Below are positions 16,649 to 25,611 of a stretch of DNA of 47,815 nt, one piece after another. Origin of the DNA: Calidifontimicrobium sp964618555 (GTDB lineage Bacteria > Pseudomonadota > Gammaproteobacteria > Burkholderiales > Burkholderiaceae_C); NCBI GenBank assembly GCA_964618555.1, contig CAZUBF010000006.1, positions 1 through 47,815 on the forward strand, in the 5' to 3' direction. Position numbers and translations under genes: made by a program. Numbering within the stretch: the first letter of the stretch is position 1; the number at the start of each line of letters is the position of its first letter. The notes beneath the pieces were generated by a model. The model worked only from the letters and a program-made list of their open reading frames with translations. It did not search any database and was not told the DNA's origin.

Positions 16649-18309
16649 AACACGACGCGACGATCCGCCCGGTGGTCAACGAGTCGGGCCTTGCGATCCA
16701 GCCGCTGTACACCGCCGCCGACGTCGACGGCAGCGGCGGCCTGGCGATGCTCGGGCGTCCCGGCGAGTACCCGTTCACCCGCGGCATCCACCCGCTGATG
16801 TACCGCAAGCAGCCGTTCACGATGCGGCAGTACACCGGCTTCGGCAACGCCGCCGACACCAATCGCCGCTTCAAGTACCTGATCGCCAACGGCCAGACCG
16901 GGCTGAACGTCGCGTTCGACCTGGCCACGCAGTGCGGGCTCGATTCCGACGACCCGCGCGCCGCCGGCGAGGTCGGCCGCGTCGGCATGGCGGTCGACAC
17001 GCTGCGCGACTTCGAGATCGCGTTCGAAGGCATCGACCTCGACCGCATCACGGTGTCGCTGACGGTCAACGGCTCGGCGGCGATCCTCATCGCGATGTAC
17101 CTGGCGATGGCCGCCAAGCGCGGCTTCGACCCGAAGACGCTGCGCGGCACGGCGCAGAACGACATCCTCAAGGAGTTCGTCGGCCGCGGCACCTGGATCT
17201 ACCCGGTGCGCCCGTCGATCGCGCTGGTCGGCGACACCATCGAGTACTGCGCCGAGCACGCGCCCAAGTACAGCCCCGTGTCGGTGTGCGGCTACCACAT
17301 CCGCGAGTCGGGGGCGACGCCGACGCAGGAGATGGCGTGGGCGTTCTGCATCGCGCGCGCCTACGCCGACGAGGTGATCCGCCGCGGCGTGCCGATCGAC
17401 GACTTCGCCGACCGGCTGTCGTACAACTTCAACATCTACGGCAACCTGTTCGAGCAGGTCGCCAAGTTCCGCGCCGGCCGCGGGCTGTGGGCGAAGATCG
17501 TGCGCGAGCAGTACGACGCGAAGAAGCCGTCGTCGATGTGGCTGCGCATGATCGCCGGCGGCGGCGGCAGCGGGCTGACCGCCGAGCAGCCCGAGCTGAA
17601 CATCGTGCGCGGCGCGTACTACGCGCTGGTCGGCGCGCTGTCGGGCGCGCAGACGATGGCGCTGTGCTGCTACGACGAGGCATACACGATCCCCAGCGAG
17701 TACGCACAGCGCATCTCGCTGCGCACGATGCAGCTGCTCGTCGAGGAGATCGGGCTCGCCGACACCGTCGACCCGCTCGGCGGCTCGTACTACGTCGAGA
17801 CGCTGACCAATCAGATGCGCGCCGAGATGGAGCGCATCGTCGCCGAGACCGACGCCGCCGGCGGCATCGTCGGCCTGATCGAGCAGGGCGTGATCCAGGC
17901 GCGCGTGTCGGCGCAGGCGTACCGGCTGCGCCGCGCGATCGAGTCGGGCGAGTTCCCGAAGGTCGGCGTCAACCGCTACCGCACCGAGGGCGAGGCCGAG
18001 CGCGACGTCGAGATGCATCCCTACGACGAGGCCGCCGCGGCGGCGCAGGTCGCGGCGCTGCAGCGCGTGCGCGCCGAACGCGACGCCGCCGCGGTGGCGC
18101 GCGCGCTGGCGCGCATCGATGCCGACGCGCGCGGCGGACGTAACCTGATGCCGGCGATCGTCGAGGCGGTGCAGGCCTACGCCAGCGTCGGCGAGATCAC
18201 CGAGCGGCTGGTCGGGGTGTTTGGCCGCTACGTCGAGCCGGTGCGCTTCGACGACCCCGACCTGGCCGAGCTGGCGCGTGCGCGTGCCGCCGATGGGGTC
18301 GCGGCATGA
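16645..18309 (+). CDS. Methylmalonyl-CoA-mutase-type large subunit, substrate uncertain
   Basis: A 554-residue TIM-barrel subunit for adenosylcobalamin-dependent carbon-skeleton rearrangement. In Propionibacterium numbering (offset 26), Tyr89 is kept as Tyr63 (MRQYTGFG), Arg207 as Arg181 (KEFVGRGTW) and His244 as His218 (GYHIRESG), with Gln197 in GTAQND. This argues for a carboxylate-bearing acyl-CoA and against a 2-hydroxyisobutyryl-CoA mutase, which has Ile and Gln at the first two sites. The loop PTHRGYD of methylmalonyl-CoA mutase reads ATQCGLD (94-100), so the substrate may differ, for example a methyl- or ethylmalonyl-like or longer dicarboxylate. No MeaB-type G-protein chaperone is in the window. 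Confidence 0.88.
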   Translation: MKHDATIRPVVNESGLAIQPLYTAADVDGSGGLAMLGRPGEYPFTRGIHPLMYRKQPFTMRQYTGFGNAADTNRRFKYLIANGQTGLNVAFDLATQCGLDSDDPRAAGEVGRVGMAVDTLRDFEIAFEGIDLDRITVSLTVNGSAAILIAMYLAMAAKRGFDPKTLRGTAQNDILKEFVGRGTWIYPVRPSIALVGDTIEYCAEHAPKYSPVSVCGYHIRESGATPTQEMAWAFCIARAYADEVIRRGVPIDDFADRLSYNFNIYGNLFEQVAKFRAGRGLWAKIVREQYDAKKPSSMWLRMIAGGGGSGLTAEQPELNIVRGAYYALVGALSGAQTMALCCYDEAYTIPSEYAQRISLRTMQLLVEEIGLADTVDPLGGSYYVETLTNQMRAEMERIVAETDAAGGIVGLIEQGVIQARVSAQAYRLRRAIESGEFPKVGVNRYRTEGEAERDVEMHPYDEAAAAAQVAALQRVRAERDAAAVARALARIDADARGGRNLMPAIVEAVQAYASVGEITERLVGVFGRYVEPVRFDDPDLAELARARAADGVAA

Positions 18310-19181
18310 ACGGCGTGCAGCGCTACCTGGCGCCCACCGCGCTCGCCGCCGCGCTCGACGCGCTGGCGCATCCCGGCGGCGTGACCGTGCTCGCCGGCGG
18401 CACCGACCTGATGCCGCAGAGCCACGCCCGCCGCGTGCCGTCGCGCCCGACGCTGCTGAACATCCGCCGCGTCGAGGGGCTGGACCGCGTCTCGGTCGAG
18501 GGCGACAGGCTGGTGCTCGGCGCACTGGTCACGATCACCACGCTGCTCGAGCACCCGCTGGTGCGCACGCACGCGCCGCTGCTGGCCGTCGCCGCCGACC
18601 GCTTCGCCAGCGCGCAGGTGCGCAACGCCGCGACGCTGGGCGGCAACCTGTGCAACGCCTCGCCGGCGGCCGACACCGCGACGCCGCTGCTCGCCCTCGA
18701 TGCCGAGGTCGAGCTGGCCGCGCTCGACGACGACGGCGACGTGCGCACGCGCCGCCTGCCGCTCGACGCGTTCTTCGACGGTCCGGGGCGCACGCGCCGC
18801 GCGCCGAACGAACTGCTCACCGCGGTGTGCGTGCCGCTGGCCGCCGCCGCACTGGTGGTTCGCTTCGAGAAGGCCGGCACGCGGCCGGCGCTCGACATCT
18901 CGACGATCTCGCTGGCACTGGCGGCGCGCCGTGACGGCGACGGCGCGCTGCACGACGTGCGTCTGGCGCTGGGTGCGGTCGCACCGGTGCCGCTGCGCGC
19001 GCGCGCCGCCGAGGCGCTGCTCGAGGGCCGCGTGCCCGACGCCGCGCTCGCCGCGGCCGCCGCGCGGGCCGCCGCCGACGCGGCGTCGCCGATCGACGAC
19101 GTGCGCGCCAGCGGCTGGTACCGCCGCGAGCTGGTGCGCAACCTCACGCAAAGGATGCTCGACGATGTCGCTCGACGTTGA
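18306..19181 (+). CDS. Molybdenum hydroxylase, FAD-binding medium subunit
   Basis: A 291-residue subunit of the CoxM/XdhB type. FAD-binding segments are AGGTDLMPQ (about 32-40) and TLGGNLCNASPAAD (about 112-125). It passes electrons from the 2Fe-2S subunit to an acceptor. It lacks an obvious extra 4Fe-4S insertion, which sets it apart from 4-hydroxybenzoyl-CoA reductase beta subunits. It overlaps the mutase by ATGA and the Fe-S subunit by 17 bp. Confidence 0.92.
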   Translation: MNGVQRYLAPTALAAALDALAHPGGVTVLAGGTDLMPQSHARRVPSRPTLLNIRRVEGLDRVSVEGDRLVLGALVTITTLLEHPLVRTHAPLLAVAADRFASAQVRNAATLGGNLCNASPAADTATPLLALDAEVELAALDDDGDVRTRRLPLDAFFDGPGRTRRAPNELLTAVCVPLAAAALVVRFEKAGTRPALDISTISLALAARRDGDGALHDVRLALGAVAPVPLRARAAEALLEGRVPDAALAAAAARAAADAASPIDDVRASGWYRRELVRNLTQRMLDDVARR

Positions 19182-19653
19182 AATCGGATTCACGCTCAAC
19201 GGCGTGCCGCGGCGCGAACGCGTGCCGGTGGACATGAGTGCGCTGGAACTGCTGCGCGAGGTGTGCGGCCTGACCGGCACCAAGCACGGCTGCGGCGAGG
19301 GCGAGTGCGGCGCGTGCACGATCCGCGTCGATGGCCGCTCGCTCGCCTCGTGCCTGATGTTCGCCGTCGACTGCGACGGGCGCGACCTCGTCACGATCGA
19401 GGGCGTCGCCGGCGACGCACGGGCACGCGCGCTGCAGCGCGCCTTCGTCGAGCACGGCGCGGTGCAGTGCGGCTTCTGCACGCCGGGCATGGTGATGCAG
19501 GCCGTCGAGCTGCTCGAGCGCGACGCCGCGCCCGACGCCGCCGCGGCCAAGCGCGCGATCGAGGGCAACCTGTGCCGCTGCACCGGCTACCAGAAGATCG
19601 TCGACGCGGTCGTCGACGCCGGCGCCGCGCTGGCCAGGGAGGGCACCCCGTGA
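19165..19653 (+). CDS. Molybdenum hydroxylase, 2Fe-2S small subunit
   Basis: A 162-residue subunit. The plant-type [2Fe-2S] site has Cys43, Cys48 and Cys51 (HGCGEGECGACTI). The second, all-helical cluster site has QCGFCTPGM and LCRCTGYQ. Length and motif order are standard for the xanthine dehydrogenase/CO dehydrogenase family. The ATG at 19165 lies within the end of the FAD subunit gene, and the stop overlaps the large subunit by GTGA. The gene order medium-small-large is typical of bacterial N-heteroaromatic or CoA-thioester hydroxylases. Confidence 0.95.
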   Translation: MSLDVEIGFTLNGVPRRERVPVDMSALELLREVCGLTGTKHGCGEGECGACTIRVDGRSLASCLMFAVDCDGRDLVTIEGVAGDARARALQRAFVEHGAVQCGFCTPGMVMQAVELLERDAAPDAAAAKRAIEGNLCRCTGYQKIVDAVVDAGAALAREGTP

Positions 19654-22037
19654 ACGACCTCGCCACGCCGGACGCGGCCGGCTCGCTGATCGGCCGGCGC
19701 ATCACGAAACTCGACGCGCCGGAGAAGGCCGCCGGCAAGACGCGCTACCTGCACGACATCGACGTGCCCGGGCAACTGCACGGCGCGATCCTGCGCAGCG
19801 CGCGCGTGCACGCACGCATCGTGCGCATCGACGCCTCGCGCGCCAGGGCGCTGCCGGGCGTGCACGCGGTGCTCACCGCCGCCGACGTGCCCGACCAGCG
19901 GCCGATCGGCGTCGCCAAGGACCACCTGCCGCTGAAGGCCGATCGCGTGCGCAGCGTGCGCGACGAGATCGCTGCCGTGGCCGCCGACACCGAGGCGATC
20001 GCCCGCGCCGCGCTGGCGCTGATCGACGTCGAGTACGAGGACCTGCCGGTGGTCGACGACGCGCAGGCCGCGCTGGCGTCCGGCGCGCCGCTGGTGCACC
20101 CGCCGGTCGACGGTGCGAAGCCCGGCGCGTCGGTCGGGCTGGCGGGCAAGGCCGACAACGTCGCGATGCGGTTCGACTACTCGCACGGCGACGTCGTGCA
20201 GGGCGAGGCCGAGTCCGACGTCATCGTCGAGGACAGCTTCGAGCTGCACTACGTCACGCACTGCTGCATGGGCACCTCGGGCGTCATCGCCGAGTTCGAC
20301 GCCAAGGGCAACCTGCTGCTGATCTCGAACACGCAGGTGCCGTTCCTGCACAAGCGCGAGTTCGCCGAGTACCTGGGCATCGATCCGGCGCGCGTGCGCA
20401 TCGTGCAGCCGCCGATCGGCGGCGGGTTCGGCTCCAAGCTCGACATCTACCCGTTCGAGGTCATCGCGGTGTTCCTCGCGCGCGCCACCGGCCGGCCGGT
20501 GAAGCTGGTGTACACGCGCGAAGAGGAGTTCGTCGCCTCGCCGACGCGCCAGCCGGTGCGCCTGACGCTGCGCTCGGGGTGCACGAAGGACGGCACGCTG
20601 ACGTTCCGCAGCGTGCGCACGATCCACGACAACGGCGCCTACACGTCGTGGGGCGCGACGACGCCGTTCGTCATGATGCAGACCTTTTCGTCGCTGTACC
20701 GGGTGCCGCACTGCGACTACCACACCGTCGCCGTGTACACCAACAACCCGTACGCCGGGTCGTTTCGCGGCTACGGCAACCTGCAGGCGACGTTTGCGGT
20801 CGAGCAGCACATGGACCGGCTCGCCGACGCGATCGGCATGGACCCGCTCGAGTTCCGGCTGAAGAACGCGCAGGAGCCCGGCGAGGTCAGCGGCCAGGGC
20901 ATGGTGTTTCGCAGCTGCGGCTTCCGCGACTGCCTGCAAACCGCCGCCGGGCGCAGCGACTACGTCGCCAAGCGCCGCGCCTACGCGGCGCAGCGCAACG
21001 AACCCGGCACGCTCAAGCGCGGCATCGGCATCGCGGCCATGCTGCACGTCGGCGGCGGCGCGAAGATCTACCCGTCGGACGGTTGCGGCACCATCCTCAA
21101 GCTCGACGACTTCGGCCACGTCACGCTGATCACCGGCGCCAGCGAGATCGGCCAGGGCTCGGAGACCGTGCTCGCGCAGCTCGTCTGCGAGGAGCTGGGG
21201 CTGCCGATCGCCGCGGTGACCGTGGTCAACAACGACACCGACATCACGCCGTGGGACGTCGGCGTGCACGCCAGCCGCACCACCTTCATCGCCGGCAACT
21301 CGGCGATCGGCGCGGCGCGCAAGGCCAAGGCCAAGATCCTCGCCGCCGCCGCGCCGCGCTTCGACTGCCCCGTCGACGACCTCGACCTGGCCGGCGGCCA
21401 CGTCGTGCGCCGTGCCGGCGGCGAGAAGCTGGTCGACCTGCCGCGGCTGCTGCGCAGCCTGCACTTCAGCGAGCGCGCCGAACTGGTGATGACCACGCAC
21501 TACTACGAGCCGCCGAGCGTGCACCAGGACAAGGGCTTCAAGGGCGACGTCTCGGCCGCCTACGCGTGGGCGGCGCAGGTCGTCGAGGTCGAGGTCGACA
21601 CCGCCACCGGCGTGGTGCGCATGCTCAAGGTCACCGGGGCGCACGACGTCGGTCGCGTGCTCAACCGGCTGGGCATCGAGGGCCAGATCGAGGGCGGCAT
21701 CGTGATGGGCCAGGGCTACGCGCTGACCGAGAACCTGCTCGTCGACCACGGCGCGGTGCGCAACCCGAACTTCCGCGACTACAAGCTCGTCACCGCGCCC
21801 GAGATCCCCGAGATGGACATCGACTTCATCGAGACGATGGACGGCGAGGGCCCGCGCGGCGCCAAGGGCGTCGGCGAGGCGCCGGCGATCTGCATCGCGG
21901 CGGCCACGGCCAACGCGATCGAGAACGCCACCGGGGTGCGCATCACCAGCCTGCCGTTCACGCCCGAGCGCGTCTACCGCGCGCTGCACGGTGCGCTGCC
22001 GCCGGTGCGGCCGGTGCCGCCGCTGCCGGCGGCCTGA
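19650..22037 (+). CDS. Molybdenum hydroxylase, Mo-cofactor large subunit
   Basis: A 795-residue catalytic subunit of the xanthine dehydrogenase family, cytoplasmic (no export signal). Visible are the MoCo motif GGGFGSK (about 257), SFRGYGNLQ, GASEIGQGSETV and the proposed base Glu743 in KGVGEAPAI. The family hydroxylates electron-poor carbons with water, in N-heterocycles, purines or aldehydes; reductive members act on aryl-CoA. The specific substrate cannot be read. No MoCo-insertion chaperone (XdhC/CoxD type) is adjacent, so it relies on one elsewhere. Start is GTG at 19650. Confidence 0.93.
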   Translation: MNDLATPDAAGSLIGRRITKLDAPEKAAGKTRYLHDIDVPGQLHGAILRSARVHARIVRIDASRARALPGVHAVLTAADVPDQRPIGVAKDHLPLKADRVRSVRDEIAAVAADTEAIARAALALIDVEYEDLPVVDDAQAALASGAPLVHPPVDGAKPGASVGLAGKADNVAMRFDYSHGDVVQGEAESDVIVEDSFELHYVTHCCMGTSGVIAEFDAKGNLLLISNTQVPFLHKREFAEYLGIDPARVRIVQPPIGGGFGSKLDIYPFEVIAVFLARATGRPVKLVYTREEEFVASPTRQPVRLTLRSGCTKDGTLTFRSVRTIHDNGAYTSWGATTPFVMMQTFSSLYRVPHCDYHTVAVYTNNPYAGSFRGYGNLQATFAVEQHMDRLADAIGMDPLEFRLKNAQEPGEVSGQGMVFRSCGFRDCLQTAAGRSDYVAKRRAYAAQRNEPGTLKRGIGIAAMLHVGGGAKIYPSDGCGTILKLDDFGHVTLITGASEIGQGSETVLAQLVCEELGLPIAAVTVVNNDTDITPWDVGVHASRTTFIAGNSAIGAARKAKAKILAAAAPRFDCPVDDLDLAGGHVVRRAGGEKLVDLPRLLRSLHFSERAELVMTTHYYEPPSVHQDKGFKGDVSAAYAWAAQVVEVEVDTATGVVRMLKVTGAHDVGRVLNRLGIEGQIEGGIVMGQGYALTENLLVDHGAVRNPNFRDYKLVTAPEIPEMDIDFIETMDGEGPRGAKGVGEAPAICIAAATANAIENATGVRITSLPFTPERVYRALHGALPPVRPVPPLPAA

Positions 22038-22047
22038 GGGTCCAACG

Positions 22048-23307
22048 ATGCGGCCGCGCACCGTCTTGTCGCTCGAGCAGGCGCTGTCGCTGCCGTACGC
22101 GACGCTGCGCTTCGCGCAGCTCGGCTGGCGCGTGATCCGCATCGAGTCCACGCCCGCCGGCGACGGTCTGCCCGGCGACCCGAACCGCTACATCGGTTCG
22201 CGGCTGGCCGGCGACGAGGCCGGCGACCGGCGCAGCTACTTCGTCGCGCCGAACGTCGGCAAGCAGGCGATCGCGCTGAACCTGAAGGACACGCGCGCCC
22301 ACGATCTGTTGCACCGTCTGATCGACGCGTTCGACGTCGACGTGTTCTGCTGCAACACGGTGCCTTCGCGCTACGCGGCGCTGGGCATCGCGCCCGAGGC
22401 GCTGCGCGCGCGCCACCCCCGCCTGATCTACGCCGGCATCTCGGCGATGGGGCCGCAGCACCCGAACGCCCCGGGCTACGACCCGGTGATCCAGGCGATG
22501 GCCGGCTACATGGAAGTCACCGGCGAGCGCGACGGGCCGCCGATGCTCGCGGGCATCCCGATCGTCGACCTGAAGGCCGGCGACGAGCTGTACGCCAACG
22601 TGATGCGCGCACTCGCCGAGCGCGCCGAGACCGGCGCCGGGCAGACCATCCACGTGTCGATGCTGCAGGCCGCGGCGTCGTGGCTGATCACGGTGCTGCC
22701 GCTGGTGGACTTCGGCTGCCGCCCCGACGAGATCACGCGCGCCGGCAACGAGCACCGCAAGTTCATCCCGACCAACGTCTACCCGGCGCGCGACGGTTAC
22801 GTCTACCTGGCGATCGGCAGCGACGTGCAGTGGCGCCGGCTGACGGCGATCCCGCGTTTCGCGTCGGTGGCCAACGCGGTGCGTCAGACCAACGAGGGCC
22901 GCCACGCCGAGCGCGAGGCGATCCACCGCGACATGGCGGCGGTCACGGCGCAGGCGACGGTCGACGAACTGCTCGCCGAGCTGGCCGCGGCGACGATTCC
23001 CGCGACGCGCATCTACGACATCCGCCAGGTGCGCGAGCTGCCGGCGCTGGCCGCGCGGCTGACGCGCACCGCGCTGCCCGACGGGCGCGAGGTGCGCATG
23101 CAGCCGATGGCGGTCGACGTCGCCGGCGCGCGCGCCGCGCTGCCGATGGCCCCGCGCTACGGCGAGCACACGCGCACGGTGCTCGCCGAGGCGGGGCTCG
23201 CCGGGCCCGAGATCGACGCGCTGGCCGCCGCCGGCGTGGTCGCCACCGCGGCACCCGCCACCACGGCACCCGCCACCGCGAGCGGCGCGCCACCCCCCGC
23301 GGCGTAG
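22048..23307 (+). CDS. Family III (CaiB/BaiF-type) CoA-transferase
   Basis: A 419-residue enzyme moving CoA between carboxylic acids. The N-terminal CoA-binding segment (SLPYATLRFAQLGWRVIRIE) is recognisable. The catalytic Asp174 lies in GIPIVDLKAGDEL. Further family segments are GYDPVIQAMAGYM and the large C-terminal domain from DGYVYLAIG. The tail after residue 395 is Ala/Pro/Thr-rich and probably disordered. I chose ATG at 22048, 10 bp after the Mo subunit stop. Which acids it exchanges is unknown; it may activate the pathway substrate at the expense of a downstream CoA-thioester. Confidence 0.88.
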   Translation: MRPRTVLSLEQALSLPYATLRFAQLGWRVIRIESTPAGDGLPGDPNRYIGSRLAGDEAGDRRSYFVAPNVGKQAIALNLKDTRAHDLLHRLIDAFDVDVFCCNTVPSRYAALGIAPEALRARHPRLIYAGISAMGPQHPNAPGYDPVIQAMAGYMEVTGERDGPPMLAGIPIVDLKAGDELYANVMRALAERAETGAGQTIHVSMLQAAASWLITVLPLVDFGCRPDEITRAGNEHRKFIPTNVYPARDGYVYLAIGSDVQWRRLTAIPRFASVANAVRQTNEGRHAEREAIHRDMAAVTAQATVDELLAELAAATIPATRIYDIRQVRELPALAARLTRTALPDGREVRMQPMAVDVAGARAALPMAPRYGEHTRTVLAEAGLAGPEIDALAAAGVVATAAPATTAPATASGAPPPAA

Positions 23308-23366
23308 CCCCGCGCTTCACGAGGGCCGCGAACGACGGCCTCCCTTCGATACCACAGGAGACGAGC

Positions 23367-24503
23367 ATGAGCATCAAGACCCTGGCCACCGTCGCGACGG
23401 CGCTGGCGCTGGCCGGCGCCGCGCACGCCCAGATCACCGTCGGCGTCACGCTGGGCACCACCGGGCCCGGCGCGTCGCTGGGCATCCCGTACAAGAACGC
23501 GTTCCAGCTGGTGCCGGCGACGATCGCCGGCGAGCCGGTGCGCTACATCGTGCTCGACGACGAGTCCAAGCCCGACAACGCGGCGAAGAACGCGCGCAAG
23601 TTCGTCACCGAGGACAAGGTCGACGTGCTGATGGGCTCCAACGGCGTGCCGTCGGGAGTGGCGATCACGCAGGTCGCCGCCGAGGCGAAGACGCCGATGA
23701 TCTCGCTGACCCCGCTGCCGCCGCTGCCGGCCGAGCGCCAGCCCTGGGTGTTCATCGTGCCGCAGCCGACCGAGCTGATGATGAGCGCGGTGGCGCAGGA
23801 CATCCGCCGGCGCGGGCTGAAGAAGATCGGCTTCATCGGCTTTTCCGACACCTGGGGCGACCTGGTCTACAACGCGATCACCAAGCTCGCCCCCGCGCAC
23901 GGCTTCGAGGTCGTGACCAACGAGCGCTACGCGCGTGCCGACACCAGCGTCACCGGACAGGTGCTGAAGATCATGGCCGCGCGGCCCGACGCGGTGGTGG
24001 TCGGCGGCTCGGGCTCGCCGGCGGCGACGCCGCAGATCGCGCTCGTCGAACGCGGCTTCAAGGGGCCGATCTACCACAACCACGGCACCGTCAACCTGCC
24101 GTTCATCCAGACCGGCAAGGCGGCCGCGGAGGGTGCGATCGCGCCGACCGGCGCGCTGATCGTCGCCGAGGAGTTGCCTGCCGATTTCCCGACGAAGAAG
24201 GTGTCGCAGGACTTCGTGCAGCGCTACGAGGCCGCGTTCGGCGCCGGCAGCCGCAACGCGTTCGCCGGCTACAGCTACGACGCGGTGCTGCTGCTCGAGG
24301 CGGCGGCGCCGCAGGCGCTGAAGAAGGCCAGGCCGGGCACGCCCGAGTTCCGCGCCGCGCTGCGCGACGCGATCGAGAACGTGAAGAACGTGGTCGGCAC
24401 GCACGGCGTGTACAGCCTCAGCGCAGACGACCGCAACGGGCTCGACGAGCGCGCGCGCGTGCTCGTGCACGTGGCCGACGGGAAGTGGCGGCTGACGAAG
24501 TGA
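23367..24503 (+). CDS. ABC transporter periplasmic substrate-binding protein (Leu/Ile/Val type)
   Basis: A 378-residue periplasmic binding protein of the type I fold (Peripla_BP_6). A signal peptide (MSIKTLATVATALALAGAAHAQ) is followed by ITVGVTLGTTGPGASLGIP, the usual start of the mature domain. A good ribosome-binding site AGGAG (23356-23360) precedes the ATG. In Burkholderiales such receptors often bind aromatic or small organic acids rather than amino acids. Its place inside the catabolic operon makes the pathway substrate the probable ligand. The 59-bp gap before it could hold a minor promoter. Confidence 0.93.
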   Translation: MSIKTLATVATALALAGAAHAQITVGVTLGTTGPGASLGIPYKNAFQLVPATIAGEPVRYIVLDDESKPDNAAKNARKFVTEDKVDVLMGSNGVPSGVAITQVAAEAKTPMISLTPLPPLPAERQPWVFIVPQPTELMMSAVAQDIRRRGLKKIGFIGFSDTWGDLVYNAITKLAPAHGFEVVTNERYARADTSVTGQVLKIMAARPDAVVVGGSGSPAATPQIALVERGFKGPIYHNHGTVNLPFIQTGKAAAEGAIAPTGALIVAEELPADFPTKKVSQDFVQRYEAAFGAGSRNAFAGYSYDAVLLLEAAAPQALKKARPGTPEFRAALRDAIENVKNVVGTHGVYSLSADDRNGLDERARVLVHVADGKWRLTK

Positions 24504-24558
24504 CGCGGGCGGCCGTGCCGGCGCGCCGCGACGTGCGCCGTCGGCCGCGGGAGCGGGC

Positions 24559-25611
24559 ATGAACGCGGAGATCGCGCTGTGGCTGGCGCAGGACGGCGCG
24601 ACCAGCGGCGCGATCTACGCGCTGCTCGCCCTCGCGCTGCTGCTGGTGTTCGCGGTCACCCGCGTGATCTTCGTGCCGCAGGGCGAGTTCGTCGTCTATG
24701 CCGCACTGACCCTGGGCACGCTGCAGCTCGGCCGCACGCCCGGCACCGCGTGGCTGCTGCTCGGCGCCGGCGCGATGGTGGCCGTGGTCGAGGCCGTCGC
24801 GGCGTGGCGCGAGCGCGCGTGGCCGCGGCTGCCGCGCATCGCCTTGGCGTACCTCGTGCTGCCGGCGGCGGCGGCCGGCGCCGCGGCGTGGGCCGCGCCG
24901 CGCGCGCCGGGGCTGGCGGTGCAGATGGCGCTGACCGCGGCGCTGGTGGTTCCGCTCGGCCCGCTGCTGTACCGGCTCGCGTACCAGCCGCTGGCGCAGG
25001 CGTCGGTGCTGGTGCTGTTCATCGTCTCGATGGCCGTGCACTACGCGATGATGGGGCTGGCGCTGGTGATGTTCGGCGCCGAGGGGCTGCGCACCAGCGC
25101 CATCGCCGGCGCGTCGTTCGCGCTCGGGGCGGTCAGCGTCGGCGCGCAGAGCCTGTGGGTGATCGGCGCCAGCCTGGCGAGCATGGCGGCGCTGGCGCTG
25201 TACTTCGGCCGCAGCTACGGCGGCAAGGCGCTGCGCGCCACCGCGATCAACCGCGTCGGCGCGCGGCTGGTGGGCATCCCGCCGGCGCGCGCCGGGCGCG
25301 CCGCATTCACGCTGGCCGCGGCGATCGGCGCGCTGTCGGGCATCCTGATCTCGCCGATCGTCACCGTCTACTACGACACCGGGCTGATGATCGGCCTGAA
25401 GGGCTTCGTCGGCGCGATCCTCGGCGGCATGGCGAGCTACCCGCTGGCGGCGCTCGGCGCGCTCGGCGTCGGGCTGCTCGAGGCCTTCTCGTCGTTCTGG
25501 GCCAGCCAGCTCAAGGAAGTCATCGTCTTCACCTTCATCCTGCCGGTGCTGCTGTGGCGCTCGCTGGCGGCGCGCACGCACGCCGTGGAGCACGAGGAGG
25601 AGGACGAATGA
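24559..25611 (+). CDS. ABC transporter permease, LivH type
   Basis: A 350-residue inner-membrane permease with about eight or nine hydrophobic segments. It begins with the LivH hallmark GATSGAIYALLALALLLVF and has the cytoplasmic coupling region GKALRATAINRVGARLVGIP. It is longer than E. coli LivH (about 308), because of extra hydrophobic sequence around residues 55-130. An acidic tail (EHEEEDE) ends it. ATGA overlaps with the next gene. Partner permease: the LivM part of the downstream fusion. Confidence 0.92.
   Translation: MNAEIALWLAQDGATSGAIYALLALALLLVFAVTRVIFVPQGEFVVYAALTLGTLQLGRTPGTAWLLLGAGAMVAVVEAVAAWRERAWPRLPRIALAYLVLPAAAAGAAAWAAPRAPGLAVQMALTAALVVPLGPLLYRLAYQPLAQASVLVLFIVSMAVHYAMMGLALVMFGAEGLRTSAIAGASFALGAVSVGAQSLWVIGASLASMAALALYFGRSYGGKALRATAINRVGARLVGIPPARAGRAAFTLAAAIGALSGILISPIVTVYYDTGLMIGLKGFVGAILGGMASYPLAALGALGVGLLEAFSSFWASQLKEVIVFTFILPVLLWRSLAARTHAVEHEEEDE

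Noticed and set aside
16645..18309. 2-hydroxyisobutyryl-CoA mutase large subunit
   Set aside because: The diagnostic Ile and Gln are Tyr63 and Arg181 here, as in methylmalonyl-CoA mutases.
16318..18525. Long minus-strand frame antisense to the mutase
   Set aside because: Same shadow effect; the plus strand encodes clear mutase motifs through the whole stretch.
18306..22037. 4-hydroxybenzoyl-CoA reductase
   Set aside because: No extra 4Fe-4S insertion is visible in the FAD subunit and no other anaerobic aromatic genes are present; kept as an unspecified Mo hydroxylase.
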